Assembly (NCBI GenBank): GCA_022266195.1
Contig: WHVY01000002.1
Location: forward strand, 15,267,001 to 15,331,000
Source of the DNA: Tetranychus cinnabarinus
Taxonomy: Eukaryota; Arthropoda; Arachnida; Trombidiformes; Tetranychidae
Reading direction: 5' to 3'
Length of the DNA stretch: 64,000 bases
In this document: positions 53,001 through 63,433 of the stretch, piece by piece
Layout: each line of letters starts with the position of its first letter
Numbering within the stretch: position 1 is the first letter of the stretch
Translations under genes and position numbers: made by a program
The notes under the pieces: model-generated
Databases searched by the model: none
The model's input: only the letters and a program-made list of their open reading frames with translations
What the model was told of the DNA's origin: nothing

Positions 53001-54829
53001 CAACCTTTGTAATCCTCGACTCAACCCTTTGCCCATTTCATTGTTGAACAACATTTAAAATTCATTGGCTCAACACTTTTAATGATAACCAATCAAAAGG
53101 AAAGCATAAAAAGTCTCATTACCTTTCAACCAATAGCAATGTTGATCAAACCTCTTTTTTCCTTTTAATTGCTAATGAATACTAATTAACATTGATTAAC
53201 ATTTTCATCAATTAACATAGCATCATCATGAGCAAACTCAAGACTATAACTTTATTCAACTCACGATTAATGGCGAAGAAAAAAGAAGAGGAAAAAATGC
53301 TTTCAATTAACATGCAAAGTAATTTGATTCCTCAACACTAACATGAAAATGATATTCACAAAGATACAGGGAATGTTTAATTGAATAAAATTTTGCCTTC
53401 TTTTTTCTCTTCTTCACCCAATAATTATTTTCTGGTAAAGGAAGATGCAAGAGGGAAAAGATGATGATGAATGGAAGAGAATGTAAATAAAGCATTTGAT
53501 AGTAAAATAAAGTTGAGAAAAATGACTAACAAAAAAGGGAGAAAAGGCTCTTTTTTGGAAGCCATTTTTATTCTTGTACAGTTGAGTTCTATCGATTAGT
53601 CGCTAATTTAGTTACCGTAAAATTGGATCAATATCTCTCTTCAGTGTAGATTAGAGGAAAAAGAGAATGATGATGATGAGAGGGAGATGAAGGGTGGGAT
53701 GAGGAGCAAAAGACATGCGGATCTTATAAACAAGCTTTGCTTAAATTAAGTATGCTCCAAAAAATAGAGCGATAAATGAGCGAACCAGAAAATGATCATT
53801 ATTTGAGGATGATTTTCAGGATAACAACCATTCTAATTATTATTGGGAGTTTCGAGAGAATAATATTGATAAAGAAATATTAATGGTGAAGATGAGTGAG
53901 CAATGTTCAGGCAACATCGATCAAGATTAATTCATGTAAGCTTATAATATTGTAATTCACATTTGTTTTTCCTCTCTTTTCCTTAACAATTATTTACTCT
54001 TTTTTTGGGCATAATTGGAGGAAACTTTTTGCTTTTTTTGTCCAAATTAATGGAATTTTGAAAATTTGAGAAAATGAAATTGATGCTTGATGATATTTCG
54101 ATTGGATACTTTTCACTCCCAGCTTTGAGCTTGATAAAGTTTGTAACATTTGAAGGTAAAGATTTGCAATTTGGATAATTATTCACAATTTGTTTCGTTG
54201 TTGCCTTTTATTCATCAAATATTTTTCTTCCTCCGGCTTGTTGCTTTTTATAATAAAATATTGTCAATTACTTTGAGATATTATCATTATCTGCTTTTGC
54301 TTCTTGTCTACAAGTTCAACATGATCGTCAGTCTTTTTTTTCTTGTTACAACCAAATCTCAATGGGATTTGGGAAACTTTTTCATTCTTTCCTTATTTTT
54401 TTCGTCATTTCAAAGGTTCACTAGCATCGAGTTTTAAAAGTAAGAAACTGGTTAAAGGAAAATTACTTTCATTTAATTTTGTTCTTTGAGTTTTGGACAC
54501 TGCCAAGTTTGACATTTTTAGAGAAAAGTTTTTTTGAAGAGTTCAATTTTCTCATTTACTTCCCTTTTGTCGTTAACCATACAAATTAGGTTTAAATAAA
54601 ATTCAGTGTTGGAGTAAGCTTTTGCACGAATGTGGCGATTTCATAAAATAATCTTAATCTAGAATTTCACTTTTGATCTTCAAACGCTTATCACATTGTT
54701 TGCTGAAATTTTCAAAAGAATCCAAATTATCGCACAAAGTGTGCTCTTGATCTATGTTTGGGGACTCTTGAGTTTTTCCAATCTGTTCAGGTCTACCTCG
54801 TTTATCCGTTTATCGTTTATCATCTTTAC

Positions 54830-54917
54830 CTTCCGCTTCGTCCATCATCAAAGAATCCAGCTCTCCATCACAATACGTCCAGAATTCTTCGAAAGAATTT
54901 GAATTTGCATGAGAATG
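54830..54917 (-). CDS. Possible exon fragment, unrecognised
   Basis: On the reverse strand an open frame (…NSFEEFWTYCDGELD…) of about 29 codons runs from a stop at 54918-54920 to a good donor, GAAG|GTAAAG (54828-54829). Its acidic, aromatic-rich composition is unlike the F/S/L-rich shadows elsewhere. It lies downstream of, and in the same direction as, the 55345-55924 gene model. It could be a later exon of that gene if the alternative donor at 55427-55428 is used, or a gene relic. No acceptor was confidently found. Confidence 0.25.
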
Positions 54918-55344
54918 TCAAAAGTTGAAGCTATTCATTCAGAGTTATGAACTAACATGGCACTAACATTAAATGATCTCTAAAGGTCAATTAGAGGTCA
55001 AATAACGGATTAACCTTGAACCTTGAACGACCAAATTTAACGTTTTTCAATCTGTAGAAGCTAATGATTCCATTCTTAGGTCTGCCATTCTAATGAAAAA
55101 ATTACCGGTATTGTATTTTGGATCGCTGAAAAGTGCTTTCCTAAATTTAGCAAGAGAAGTTATTTGTCGCAAGTTTTTCTTTCTGGATTTGCAAAAAAAC
55201 ATTAAATAATTTCCGTTAATGAGTAAAATGGTCTTTTTGGAATATTATTATACTGAACAACTATAATAAGATGGATTTTATTAAATGGATCGATTTATAA
55301 TTTACAATCGGAATGATTTCGTATTTAGAGTAAATGATTGCAAG

Positions 55345-55924
55345 TTAACACCGTTGTCCATGGACTCTATCTTTGAAATCTTCATTTTCATTTAACTGGA
55401 TTTTCAAGTAGAAAATGAAATCTTTTACCTCGCCAAGAGTATCAGGTCTTATTATCCTCGACCGATGCATGGTTTCTGCATGAGCAACACAAGGGTAACC
55501 TAAATATTCTAATTCATCACTCAACTCCAAAAGTTTGTAATTAAAATGTTGCAATGTGGCATAAAATAGATATTTGAAAACGTCTTTGTCTGTTTGTAAA
55601 ACGTATTTAAAATTGTGTCGAGGTGCTTTGAAAATTTTAGTAGACTGCGGAGAAATATGGGAAAAAGTTTCACATTCGAATAAATAAGGTCAATTAGTGA
55701 ATTTTATTTATCAGGGCAAACCTTTATGTATATTTTAGTTGGCGTTTCACGGTATTCTAAAATAATAGTAATTTTTTTTCTTATCAACTTACCGTGTTAC
55801 TTGTAGAACTACGGCGAGGGTATATTCGTCTCTGTGTCGTTTCTGCGAGGTTGATTACAAATTGGCAGGACTGCAAATGGATAAAGCTCTGATGAAAAAA
55901 GTATTGAGAAACATTCTGATACAT
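55345..55924 (-). CDS. Two-exon gene model, unknown protein (143 aa)
   Basis: Reverse strand, join of 55924-55793 and 55644-55345. Exon 1 starts ATGTATCAG and gives 44 codons ending at a strong donor, ACACG|GTAAGT. The intron is 148 bp and ends TTCTCCGCAG. Exon 2 gives 99 codons to a TAA stop. Both junctions are phase 0, so the frame stays open across the intron. The product mixes charged and aromatic residues (for example DKDVFKYLFYATLQHFNYKL and ELSDELEYLGYPCVAHAETM), unlike the low-complexity frames nearby; no signal peptide, membrane span or known domain is recognised. An acceptor (CCATTTGCAG, at 55871) inside exon 1 in the same frame means 55870-55793 may instead be an internal exon of a longer gene. 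A donor at 55427-55428 is an alternative 3' structure. The model is supported by splice-site and phase consistency only. Confidence 0.45.
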
Positions 55925-55964
55925 CGGAATGCTCAGTTAATTTACTTTCTGCAGATATAACTGC

Positions 55965-56085
55965 CGAGCCTGTGTACTCACAGGCTCGAATCGTATACTT
56001 ATGACTTGTGAAGAACCATATATTATGGTTTTCAATGGCATTCAAGGTTATATCGTTATTTGACCTCTAGCTGATATTTGTAGTT
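55965..56085 (-). repeat. Inverted pair, left member
   Basis: On the reverse strand this contains aaatatcagctagaggtc, then AATAACGATATAACCTTGAA, then a frame reading ENHNIWFF and RACEYTGSAVIS. The forward copy at 56225-56365 keeps the same words and the same frame (NHNLWFF, RACRYTGSGVIT), with an in-frame length difference. The RAC-x-YTGS pattern loosely recalls the end of a fibronectin type III domain, but this is weak. Confidence 0.6.
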
Positions 56086-56224
56086 CATATATCAGTTAGA
56101 AGTTAGAAGTTCAATTATTCAACATAACGAGTTAAAACTTATATCTTTTGGTTAGCATATGTTCTGAAAATGTCCCCAGCATCATCCAATATGAAAATTG
56201 TCGCGCTTTCAGAAAAGACTTACA

Positions 56225-56365
56225 AATATCAGTTAGAGGTCAAATAACGAAATAACCTTGAATTATTTTTGGAATCATAATCTATGGTTCTTTATCGGTA
56301 AAAATACACAGCATAAGTTTCGTGCATGTAGGTACACAGGTTCGGGAGTTATAACTGTAAAAAGC
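56225..56365 (+). repeat. Inverted pair, right member
   Basis: Forward counterpart of 55965-56085, about 140 bp away. Substitutions between the two leave most residues of the shared frame unchanged, which hints at former coding sequence. A TCG|GTAAAAA donor-like site occurs at about 56300. Confidence 0.6.
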
Positions 56366-56406
56366 CGTTGTCTTTTTTTGCTTTTTTTACTTTTTGTTTT
56401 GTATAG

Positions 56407-57025
56407 TGTTCTAGTTAACGCACAAACGGTTGATACTACAGATCCTAGATTTGAGCTAATAGCTTCCGCAAATTGGAGTTTGAAGTTACAAGGTAATTCA
56501 CTAATTATTCTGTTTTGTACCGCGTCATGTCAAGTCTGAATTTTTTTGTTTTTGCTGATCGTGTTTGCCAATAGGATTCCAATGTTGATTATCTTTATTA
56601 AGCTTTTCATATTCTGGTTCCAATTCAAGTGATGTTAACTAGAGGCGTTCGGTATTGAGAAAAATTATCAACCGAATGATACCGAAACCGTAAAAAAACA
56701 CCAGTTATTCAGATTAACTTTATGAAAGAAATCATGCAATGAGCAAGAACATGACTATCATCATTTAATCAAACAAGTTTCGGCCTAGTGTCTACTTGAT
56801 AAAACTTAGCATTATCTAGTTAAATTTAAAATTAACTTTGGTATTCATATAATTGCAGGAGAATGGGTATCCCATAAGCTTATCAAGCTTATCTATCGTC
56901 TTAAGCTCAGTTCAATTTCTTATATTCTTATATCGCTTACCCAAGTATCCATTAGGATTGAAATACCGAAACTACCAGCAAGGAGGGTCTCCAGAATTTT
57001 TCTACTTTTTATCTTTTCGGTTTAG
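56407..57025 (+). CDS. Partial two-exon gene model, unknown protein
   Basis: Forward strand, join of 56407-56492 and 56859-57025. The first exon follows a long pyrimidine tract ending TTTTGTATAG and reads VLVNAQTVDTTDPRFELIAS to a donor, ACAAG|GTAATT. The 366 bp intron ends AATTGCAG. The second exon continues in frame (GEWVSHKLIKLIYRL…) for 54 residues to a TAG stop. The split GGA codon is restored cleanly across the intron. The 5' end is unknown. The frame is also open upstream without a splice to about 56237, through the inverted-pair member, where it would add a hydrophobic stretch (LFLLFLLFVLYSVLV). No domain is recognised. It may be a gene fragment or pseudogene. Confidence 0.35.
56640..56700. 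repeat. Short inverted TTCGGTAT/ATACCGAA sequence
   Basis: gttcggtattgag and aatgataccgaaac form a small imperfect inverted repeat within the intron of the forward gene model. It may be a terminus of a small non-autonomous DNA element. Confidence 0.3.
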
Positions 57026-57214
57026 AGCTCAACTTTTTTTCTTATTACAGTTTTCATGCTAAGTTCAAAAATGAAGTGTTAACATGCTAATGTTAACTCA
57101 ATAGTTAGCCAAACTCACCAACAGATTAACTTATGCCCATTTTAGTCTAAAATATTAAACATTGTTCTTTTGCATCATTTTCACCAACTTACTAGGCTAC
57201 TTTTTAGGTTGAAT

Positions 57215-57310
57215 TTACTTTGAGCACAAAAAACAACTTTAGATTAACCTCAATTTCCATCAGTTTATTTACAACAATAAAGCCAAATAACCCGATGATA
57301 TTTGCAAATG
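57215..57310 (+). repeat. Copy of the AATAACCCGATGA repeat family
   Basis: Has caactttagattaacc and, 40 bp later, caataaagccaaataaccc followed by gatgat. It is shortened relative to 57395-57690. Confidence 0.6.
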
Positions 57311-57394
57311 TTGCCCATCTCGGTCCGTTAACTTTTGTCTTGTTGAGGCAATGTTAAAGTTAAAAGTCTTTTTTTTGAAAGCAAAATATTCTAT

Positions 57395-57690
57395 TGGAAT
57401 CAAATCAACTTTAGTCATCAAAGTAACCGTCATTGATCATTATAGCTGTTTTAGATTTAATCAATGATGCCAGTTAAACTTTGAGTCACATCTTTGTATC
57501 AATTTTCAAACAACCCATTTTGACATTCAATTCAAATTGAGACCTTTTTTCAATAAAAAACAACCTAAATTTGCTCACCCAAAAGTTTCCCAAGTTTTCC
57601 TAAACCATTTCGATTTTAAACAGTTTTTTGGTTTACAATTTTTGTCACAATAATAATGCAAAATAACCCAATGAGAGACATTAAATTCGA
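57395..57690 (+). repeat. Longest copy of the AATAACCCGATGA family
   Basis: Starts aatcaaatcaactttagtca, followed by tcaaagtaaccg, and ends aataataatgcaaaataac followed by ccaatgagag. Copies with the same word order occur at 49930-50040 (reverse), 57215-57310 and 62030-62130, with partial ones at 33140-33380. No coding content is seen; it is a short non-autonomous element of unknown class. Confidence 0.7.
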
Positions 57691-58908
57691 ATGTGCATTT
57701 TTCAAAGTGCACAGTCAAAGGCATTAATAAAGAGCATTTTGTTCCAACCCAATAATTACCATTAAAAGTAATTGAATCCTGCAGATGGAGTTGGTTGCTG
57801 TTTAAATATCAAAGGTAATTGATTAAAATGATAAAGTCGCCACTTTTTTTTGTTTCATAAGGATGATAACCTGATATTGATCTTGCAATTGCAGTTCAAT
57901 TGATTATCATTAGAAGAGGGTTCAAGTGAAATTGATGGCAATGGTAATGAGAAAACAAGACCAAAAAGACAGCGAAGACAGAGAAAAGTGCGAAAAAAAG
58001 AGTTTAATTGAAAATCAAATTAAAGGGTAGACTGTTAATGTATTTACTTGCAATTCAATTATTGATTAAATAAACTGATAATAATGGTCATCCTTTTAGT
58101 CTTCCAAATCATTTCTAATTTACTTAACACTTTTCGCCCTTCGCTTGTTCATCATCACCATCCTTCTCCTCCCACTTTTTCATCTCAATCATTACCATCA
58201 ACTTGCCAGGCAACTCGCCATCTTAACCACCATTTCTCATTAACTTTATCTTTCCTCTCATCATTTGCGCATTCATTAACTTTCAATAATCTGAAAAGCT
58301 CAACCAGAACATAAAATCGATTGACTTTCAACACTTTACCATTTTGTTGGCTCTCAATGGCGAGACAAAAGTCTTTAATCAATTCACTTGGAATGTCCAA
58401 TAACAACGATAATCTTTTTCAACTCAAGTAAAGGTGACAGCGAGCTTATGTAAAAGTGTCCGTTTGGTACCAGAGATTTGACAGTTCAATCGGTAGAGAA
58501 AATTTTTATGAACAAAAGTCTTCATTGGCATATTTCATCTGGTGTGAACTTTAGCTCACCAAACGCGTTTGATAGTCGGAAAACGGCGAAACAGAGCTGA
58601 TAGAGTGAGAATTTCTGCAATTTGATTAATTAATTCAACATTATTCGCGATTCTCTTTTGGATTTAGTTTTACATTTTAAGATGAAGATTCTAAAGGTTA
58701 ACAATGAACAACGCAACAAAATCAACTCAAGATGACCAACATAAGGATTTTACAATCTTCAACATAAACTAACCTAAAGACAGTTTAACATCGAAATACT
58801 TTTTCAGTTCTTTCTTTTTCGTTCTTTTGTCGATAAACTTTTGCAAGGAAAAAGTTTCGAGTTTCAACAATTGAACTAAAAGCGCATCTCGACTGAAATT
58901 AATCATCA

Positions 58909-58922
58909 ATAGATGGCGTCGT
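58909..58922 (+). promoter_or_regulatory. CTCF-like core motif
   Basis: aatagatggcgtcg is similar to the words at 34806 and 40679. This is a motif match only. Confidence 0.2.
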
Positions 58923-59477
58923 TGAATGCAAAAGATAATTAAACTTGAAAATGTATGCAAAAGTCAATCGTTTACTGAAACCCAAAACTGAACCCGTTCA
59001 CTTGGGCAAGGTGAAACAAGTGTTGAAATGAATAATCAGATGAATGTTAATGATTTTTTATTCAACTTGCCAACAAAAGGAATGAAAAGTTGAACAAAAA
59101 TGTATGCAAAAAAGAGGTGAAAAAGCAAGGTTAGACTTTTGCCTTTTTAAAGCACAAAAATTGGTTATTTTATTTTCCAATTTATTATTATAGGAGGATT
59201 ATTTATAATTGAAAAAAATGGCGAAAAAAAGCTTATCGGATTACCCAGAATGAGTGAGCCTCATGAGTAGTAGGGCAAGTGGGTGGTGGTGAGTGAGAGG
59301 ATAAGAGAGAAGAGCGCAAAAAAGGTGTTTTAATAATTTTAAAGATCGATAAAGACTGAGGGTGCAAACTGTAAATTACACTTTGAAAAATGAAATTTAG
59401 TCAACATTTTTTTGGTTCCCTTCTCTGCTCAGTTAAATTAGCCTTTCTTTTATAATCATTTTTTGTTCCTTCCTCCC

Positions 59478-59516
59478 TTCATCATCACCATCACCATCAC
59501 CATCATAATCATCATC
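59478..59516. repeat. (ATCACC/ATC)n microsatellite
   Basis: Interrupted tcatcaccatcaccatcacc run. Confidence 0.8.
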
Positions 59517-62029
59517 CTTTTCTCTTCCTATTTAATGATGGTTTGATTTGTCTTCATCTTTTCTTGTTATTCAATGATAAAGACCATACAGTAGTAGTTC
59601 CGTGTTAAATCCGTTTGGCGTTATTGGCATTGATCATTATCATGATGCTGTTATTTTTGATAATGATGATGATGATGATTAGAATGAAGACAAAGTTTTT
59701 CGTTTTTTTATCTTCTCCTTCCATAGAGAATTGTTATTAACAGAAGAAGAAGAAGAAGAAAGAGAAAACTAATGAACAGAGATTGATGGAAGTTATCTCT
59801 TTGAAGGGGAAAAAGGCAAACTTTTTATGCTCATGGAATAATAATATGCAGTTTTTTTCCCTAAATAATCACTCCCTGTATGATTCTCTGTCTTCCATAG
59901 ACACAAGTCTTTCTCTTTTTTTTCTCATCAATATCTTCTCTTTTCTTCATAATCATCACTTTGCGAAAGGCTCTCTTGCTTTTCCTCTCATTTTTACCCA
60001 AAAATTATCTTCATTTCTACTCATGTACCAAAAGATACTCATTAAACCTTGAATATTAGCAAGTAACCTCTTCCTCTTCTGGTGTTAGTTTTTCATCATA
60101 AAACCCATTCCAATACCGAGTCTGCGTTCAGGTTGAAACAAACCTTTTTTTTCTGCTTCTTCATCCCCATCATCAGGTTACTCTCACAGCAACTTTGACT
60201 CTTCCCTGGTTTCACTGAAAACACAGTTAACATGGTAATTAAGGTTTATTTTTTTCTTCTTCTTCTCTCTTCTTCCATCTTTTATTCTTCATCATTCTCA
60301 TCATTCTGTTGCTTGTTATTAGTTTTTCATTTCCAAATGAGTCTCTAAATACTATTGCGCAGTTATGCAACTCATTATCCATTAATATAATATTATTAAT
60401 ATGTCTAAAGATTAAACTCAACTTGCACTTGTTAGAAACAAAAAAGCTCAAAGTTTATTGGTTTTAATGTATAATATTGAACGATAATATTAATGATAAT
60501 GTTGATGATGATATTAATGATTCAACATGAATATTTTTCTTCTCTCCCTTCGTTCAGATTGATGCTTGTCCATCATCATTACCAACATTCAACCTTTACT
60601 TTTTTTGTCTTTTCTTCTTCTTCTTCTTCTCAATATCTTGCATTACTGCTGACCAATTGAATACAATGTTGGCGAAAACAATTGTTCATCAGAAGATAAT
60701 TAAATTGATTCAGATTGATGTGCAAAGAGAAACCAATAAATCATCTTGGATTAATCCTTTTAATGAAAATTAATGTCATTAACTTTGTCTATAAGTTATT
60801 AACTTTTCTTCTTCTTCTTTACCTTTTTTTCTCATGCTGAGAAATGATAATGATGATGAGTAGGCAAACAATTGACTCTAATTGTATCCGGTAAGGATCA
60901 TGCAAAAAGCGACTATCGACTTCAATTAAAGATTAATTAAAGGTAAATGGAAATTAATGTTGAAGAAAAGTTGAAACGAAACAAAAGCTCAAGCCAAATG
61001 TGAGGTTAACGGACTGAATATCAATTATGAGCGACTTGATGAAAGTTAATGATAATATTAATGAAAATAAAGACTCATTTGATATGCAATTTGCAAGGTT
61101 AATTTGCTCACTCTCAGTGTGCTAAAAGTCATTCAATTTAAATCTATTATCAGTAAATTTAAAATGCATCAACCAATGAATCAATGAATCGTCAAGAAAA
61201 CAAAAAAATGTGATTTCTTCTTCTTCTTCCTCTTTGAAGGATAAACAGTGGGTAACAATAAAGAAGAGAGGGAGTCATCGTCTTGCTGAGCTGAATGACC
61301 ATGGAAGAGAATGAGATGAACAAGATGAAACTTATGAATGAATTCACGCAGCGACTCAAAGTACAAGTTTCTCCTCTTATCTCTTTTTTTTCTAATTTAG
61401 TAAGAAACTGAGAAGATAAAGTGAAGATTAAAAGTCACATTTAATTTAAAGAGCGTGCCATTCTGATCATCATCTCCATGAATCTGATTACCATTGGACA
61501 TCAATTGTTTCTCTACCAATCAAGGGATCCAATGGAAAGAAATTGTTAATCTTCTATTTTAATTCTTATCAATGCTTCTGCTGAGCATCAAACATGTTTC
61601 AATGAACAGGTAAACTAGATGAAAATGAAGAAATTTTTTCTTCTTCTCTTTCTCTCTGTACAATGACAGTGAAAAGTGATACTGAATCCTTCAGGTGATT
61701 AATATCAAGGAGAAAGTCAATCAAGAAATCTTGTTGTAATTCATCTGTCAATCAAAGAACAAAAAAAAGTCAAAAAGAAGAAAAGTTACTCTGTTTTTTG
61801 CTTCATCTTTTTCTTTCATTATGGATAAATTGAAATTGTAATGAAATACAAATATTTAAAAGATTAACTTTTCAGATGAAATATTGATGATTGAAGGTGC
61901 AAAGTTTAAAAAAGTAAAGCTTGAAATGTTTATCATTAGTTGCGCAGATACCATTAGCAAGGTGAGATTGTTTGATTGAAAATAATGATAAATGTCCATT
62001 TTGTTTTAAAATGTTTCTCGTAAAAGATG

Positions 62030-62130
62030 AAATGAATCAAATCAACTTTATTCATCATGGCTTTAGTCATTTGTTTCAACTTGTTTTACAACTTTGTTGT
62101 CATAACAATAACAAAAGATAACCCGATGAA
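62030..62130 (+). repeat. Copy of the AATAACCCGATGA repeat family
   Basis: gaatcaaatcaactttattc near the start and ataacaaaagataacccgat at the end, in the same order as the other copies. Confidence 0.6.
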
Positions 62131-62265
62131 GCATCTTGAACTCTTAATCAGCATAAAACAGAAAAGTTGAACTTTGAGTAAAATCTCTGAAATGAACATT
62201 CATTTTCAATTAAAATTTAGTCATCGGACTGCCCAGCGCACAGTATAATAAGTTCAGACAAGTAA

Positions 62266-62612
62266 GTTTTACTTTTCGAGTCATTCGAGGGATTACGACT
62301 GAACGCTTCTAAGCCAAAATCTCGTCATTATACGATCCCGATACCGTTAAGTACTGAGTGTGGCCATAGGTAAAACTATGTTGGTGTAACCGATGTTTAC
62401 CATATCCTTCAATGGACAGAAAGCATTCAGGTTTGGGTTGATAATATTGACAATAAGATTACACCGGCTATTCCGACCATAACGGATCAAACGGATTTAT
62501 GTTGGTCTGTCTGAGTATAAAATGATCCGTAGACGGCCCAGAGCCTACCAGGGTGTAGTACTTAGTAGAGATGTAATCATACTACGATCTATTGAGGCTC
62601 AGACTTTGACAG
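62266..62612 (+). rRNA. 28S rRNA 3'-end fragment (pseudogene-like)
   Basis: gggattacgactgaacgc at 62290, followed by ttctaagccaaaatc, matches the strongly conserved 28S motif GGATTATGACTGAACGCCTC followed by TAAGTCAGAATC. About 250 bp further, tgatccgtagacggccc aligns with the conserved CATTCGTAGACGACC, and tactacgatctattgaggct (62580 on) with the 28S terminus GCGATCTATTGAAAGTCAGC. The order and spacing fit the last domain of large-subunit rRNA. The upstream universally conserved parts (such as AGTACGAGAGGAACC) are not seen, and conserved bases are altered (GTCAGAATC to gccaaaatc). It is therefore a 5'-truncated, diverged copy rather than a working gene. A 28S-derived SINE is an alternative. 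28S is the structural RNA of the large ribosomal subunit. Confidence 0.75.
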
Positions 62613-62617
62613 GAAGA

Positions 62618-62705
62618 TTTGGGTTGATGTTAACATCAAATCGCCATTTCTGACCATAAATTCATTTTGGTCTACCTGAGTATGAAATGATCCTTAGATA
62701 TTTCA
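62618..62705 (+). repeat. Second partial copy of the 28S expansion/3' segment
   Basis: gatttgggttgatgttaac through tctacctgagtatgaaatg followed by atccttagat repeats 62430-62537 (gtttgggttgataatattg … tctgtctgagtataaaatg followed by atccgtagac) with more divergence and a shorter middle. It lies 5 bp after the first copy's 3' end. Confidence 0.65.
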
Positions 62706-63247
62706 AAATAACACTGATAAAGTTTACTATACTTCTAACTTTGAATCTTCAAAGGTGGACAGACATCATTTTTCCACGGTGGATGGAACGTGAAATAAAA
62801 TCAACTTCGATTATTGGAGTAGTTTGACCTTTAGCCAGTCATTCTAATTACGTTTTGAGTCGATGGACATGGAAAATTATCGGATTTTATCGAACAAACT
62901 TTCTCTGGAAATGAAAAATTTGGGCTTCGTTTGCTTCACATTTCTCATTTTTAAATTGTCTTCATTGATTTACCATTGTATTAGAAGATAATAATAGCAG
63001 ATGGAAAAGGTAAAAGGTAATATTTACCTTGGGTTAATTAATTTACTTTAAAGTTGTCTTTTGTTGACTAACATGAGAAAACATATGGAAAGGTATACAA
63101 ATAGATGGGTTGGATGATGAGTTGGAAGATGGCGAAAGGTTGTAATGAGTAAAGGTAAAAACAAGATTAAAGAAGATGATGATTGAGAGAGTGGAAAAAG
63201 AGGGTCGATTTAACCCGAGGTAATGAGTTAATTGTTTAGCTGATCAT

Positions 63248-63433
63248 TTAGACAATTAATGTTCCAGTGTCAACATAGTCTTCAAAGTAATAACAAAATG
63301 TCAAAGAGACAAATAAAGTTGTGCAAGATGTGAATAAGTGCGCCAAATTAAAGTCAATATGTAAATGCACATCTAATCCAATTGCAGCCAACAAGAAGAG
63401 CAAGCCTGCTCCAAACCCAAAGGATAGACGCAT
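63248..63433 (-). CDS. Small hydrophobic ORF (61 aa), doubtful
   Basis: The reverse-strand frame starts in a favourable context (gggaaaATGCG). It begins MRLSFGFGAGLLFLLAAIGL, a signal-anchor-like stretch, followed by a histidine-containing segment and a second hydrophobic stretch (about residues 34-50), then an acidic tail to a TAA stop. This would suit a two-span or secreted small protein. No family is recognised and no neighbours support it. It may be a first exon of a gene continuing to the left, or chance. Confidence 0.25.
   Translation of the reverse strand: MRLSFGFGAGLLFLLAAIGLDVHLHIDFNLAHLFTSCTTLFVSLTFCYYFEDYVDTGTLIV

Larger units (their letters stand above)
44200..54690. other. Intergenic region with no supported gene
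   Basis: Frames up to 101 codons occur but are low-complexity. One forward frame at 44591-44824 begins with a hydrophobic signal-like stretch (MFLISSCSVFLCLSSLFYA) but matches nothing recognised. Simple sequence is heavy at 48550-48600 (GAA), 49040-49095 (TCA) and 49150-49180 (ATT). Confidence 0.4.
57691..62029. other. Intergenic region with no supported gene
   Basis: Simple sequence includes an interrupted CAT/CAC run at 59478-59516 and GAA at 59744-59762. Reverse-strand frames at 58185-58406 and 60239-60451 are about 70 codons, with no confident start or splice sites. Confidence 0.4.

Noticed and set aside
58185..58406. Reverse 73-codon frame with mixed composition (…WWLRWRVAW…)
   Set aside because: No ATG start (the listed start is TTG), no clear acceptor, and the opposite strand is equally open.
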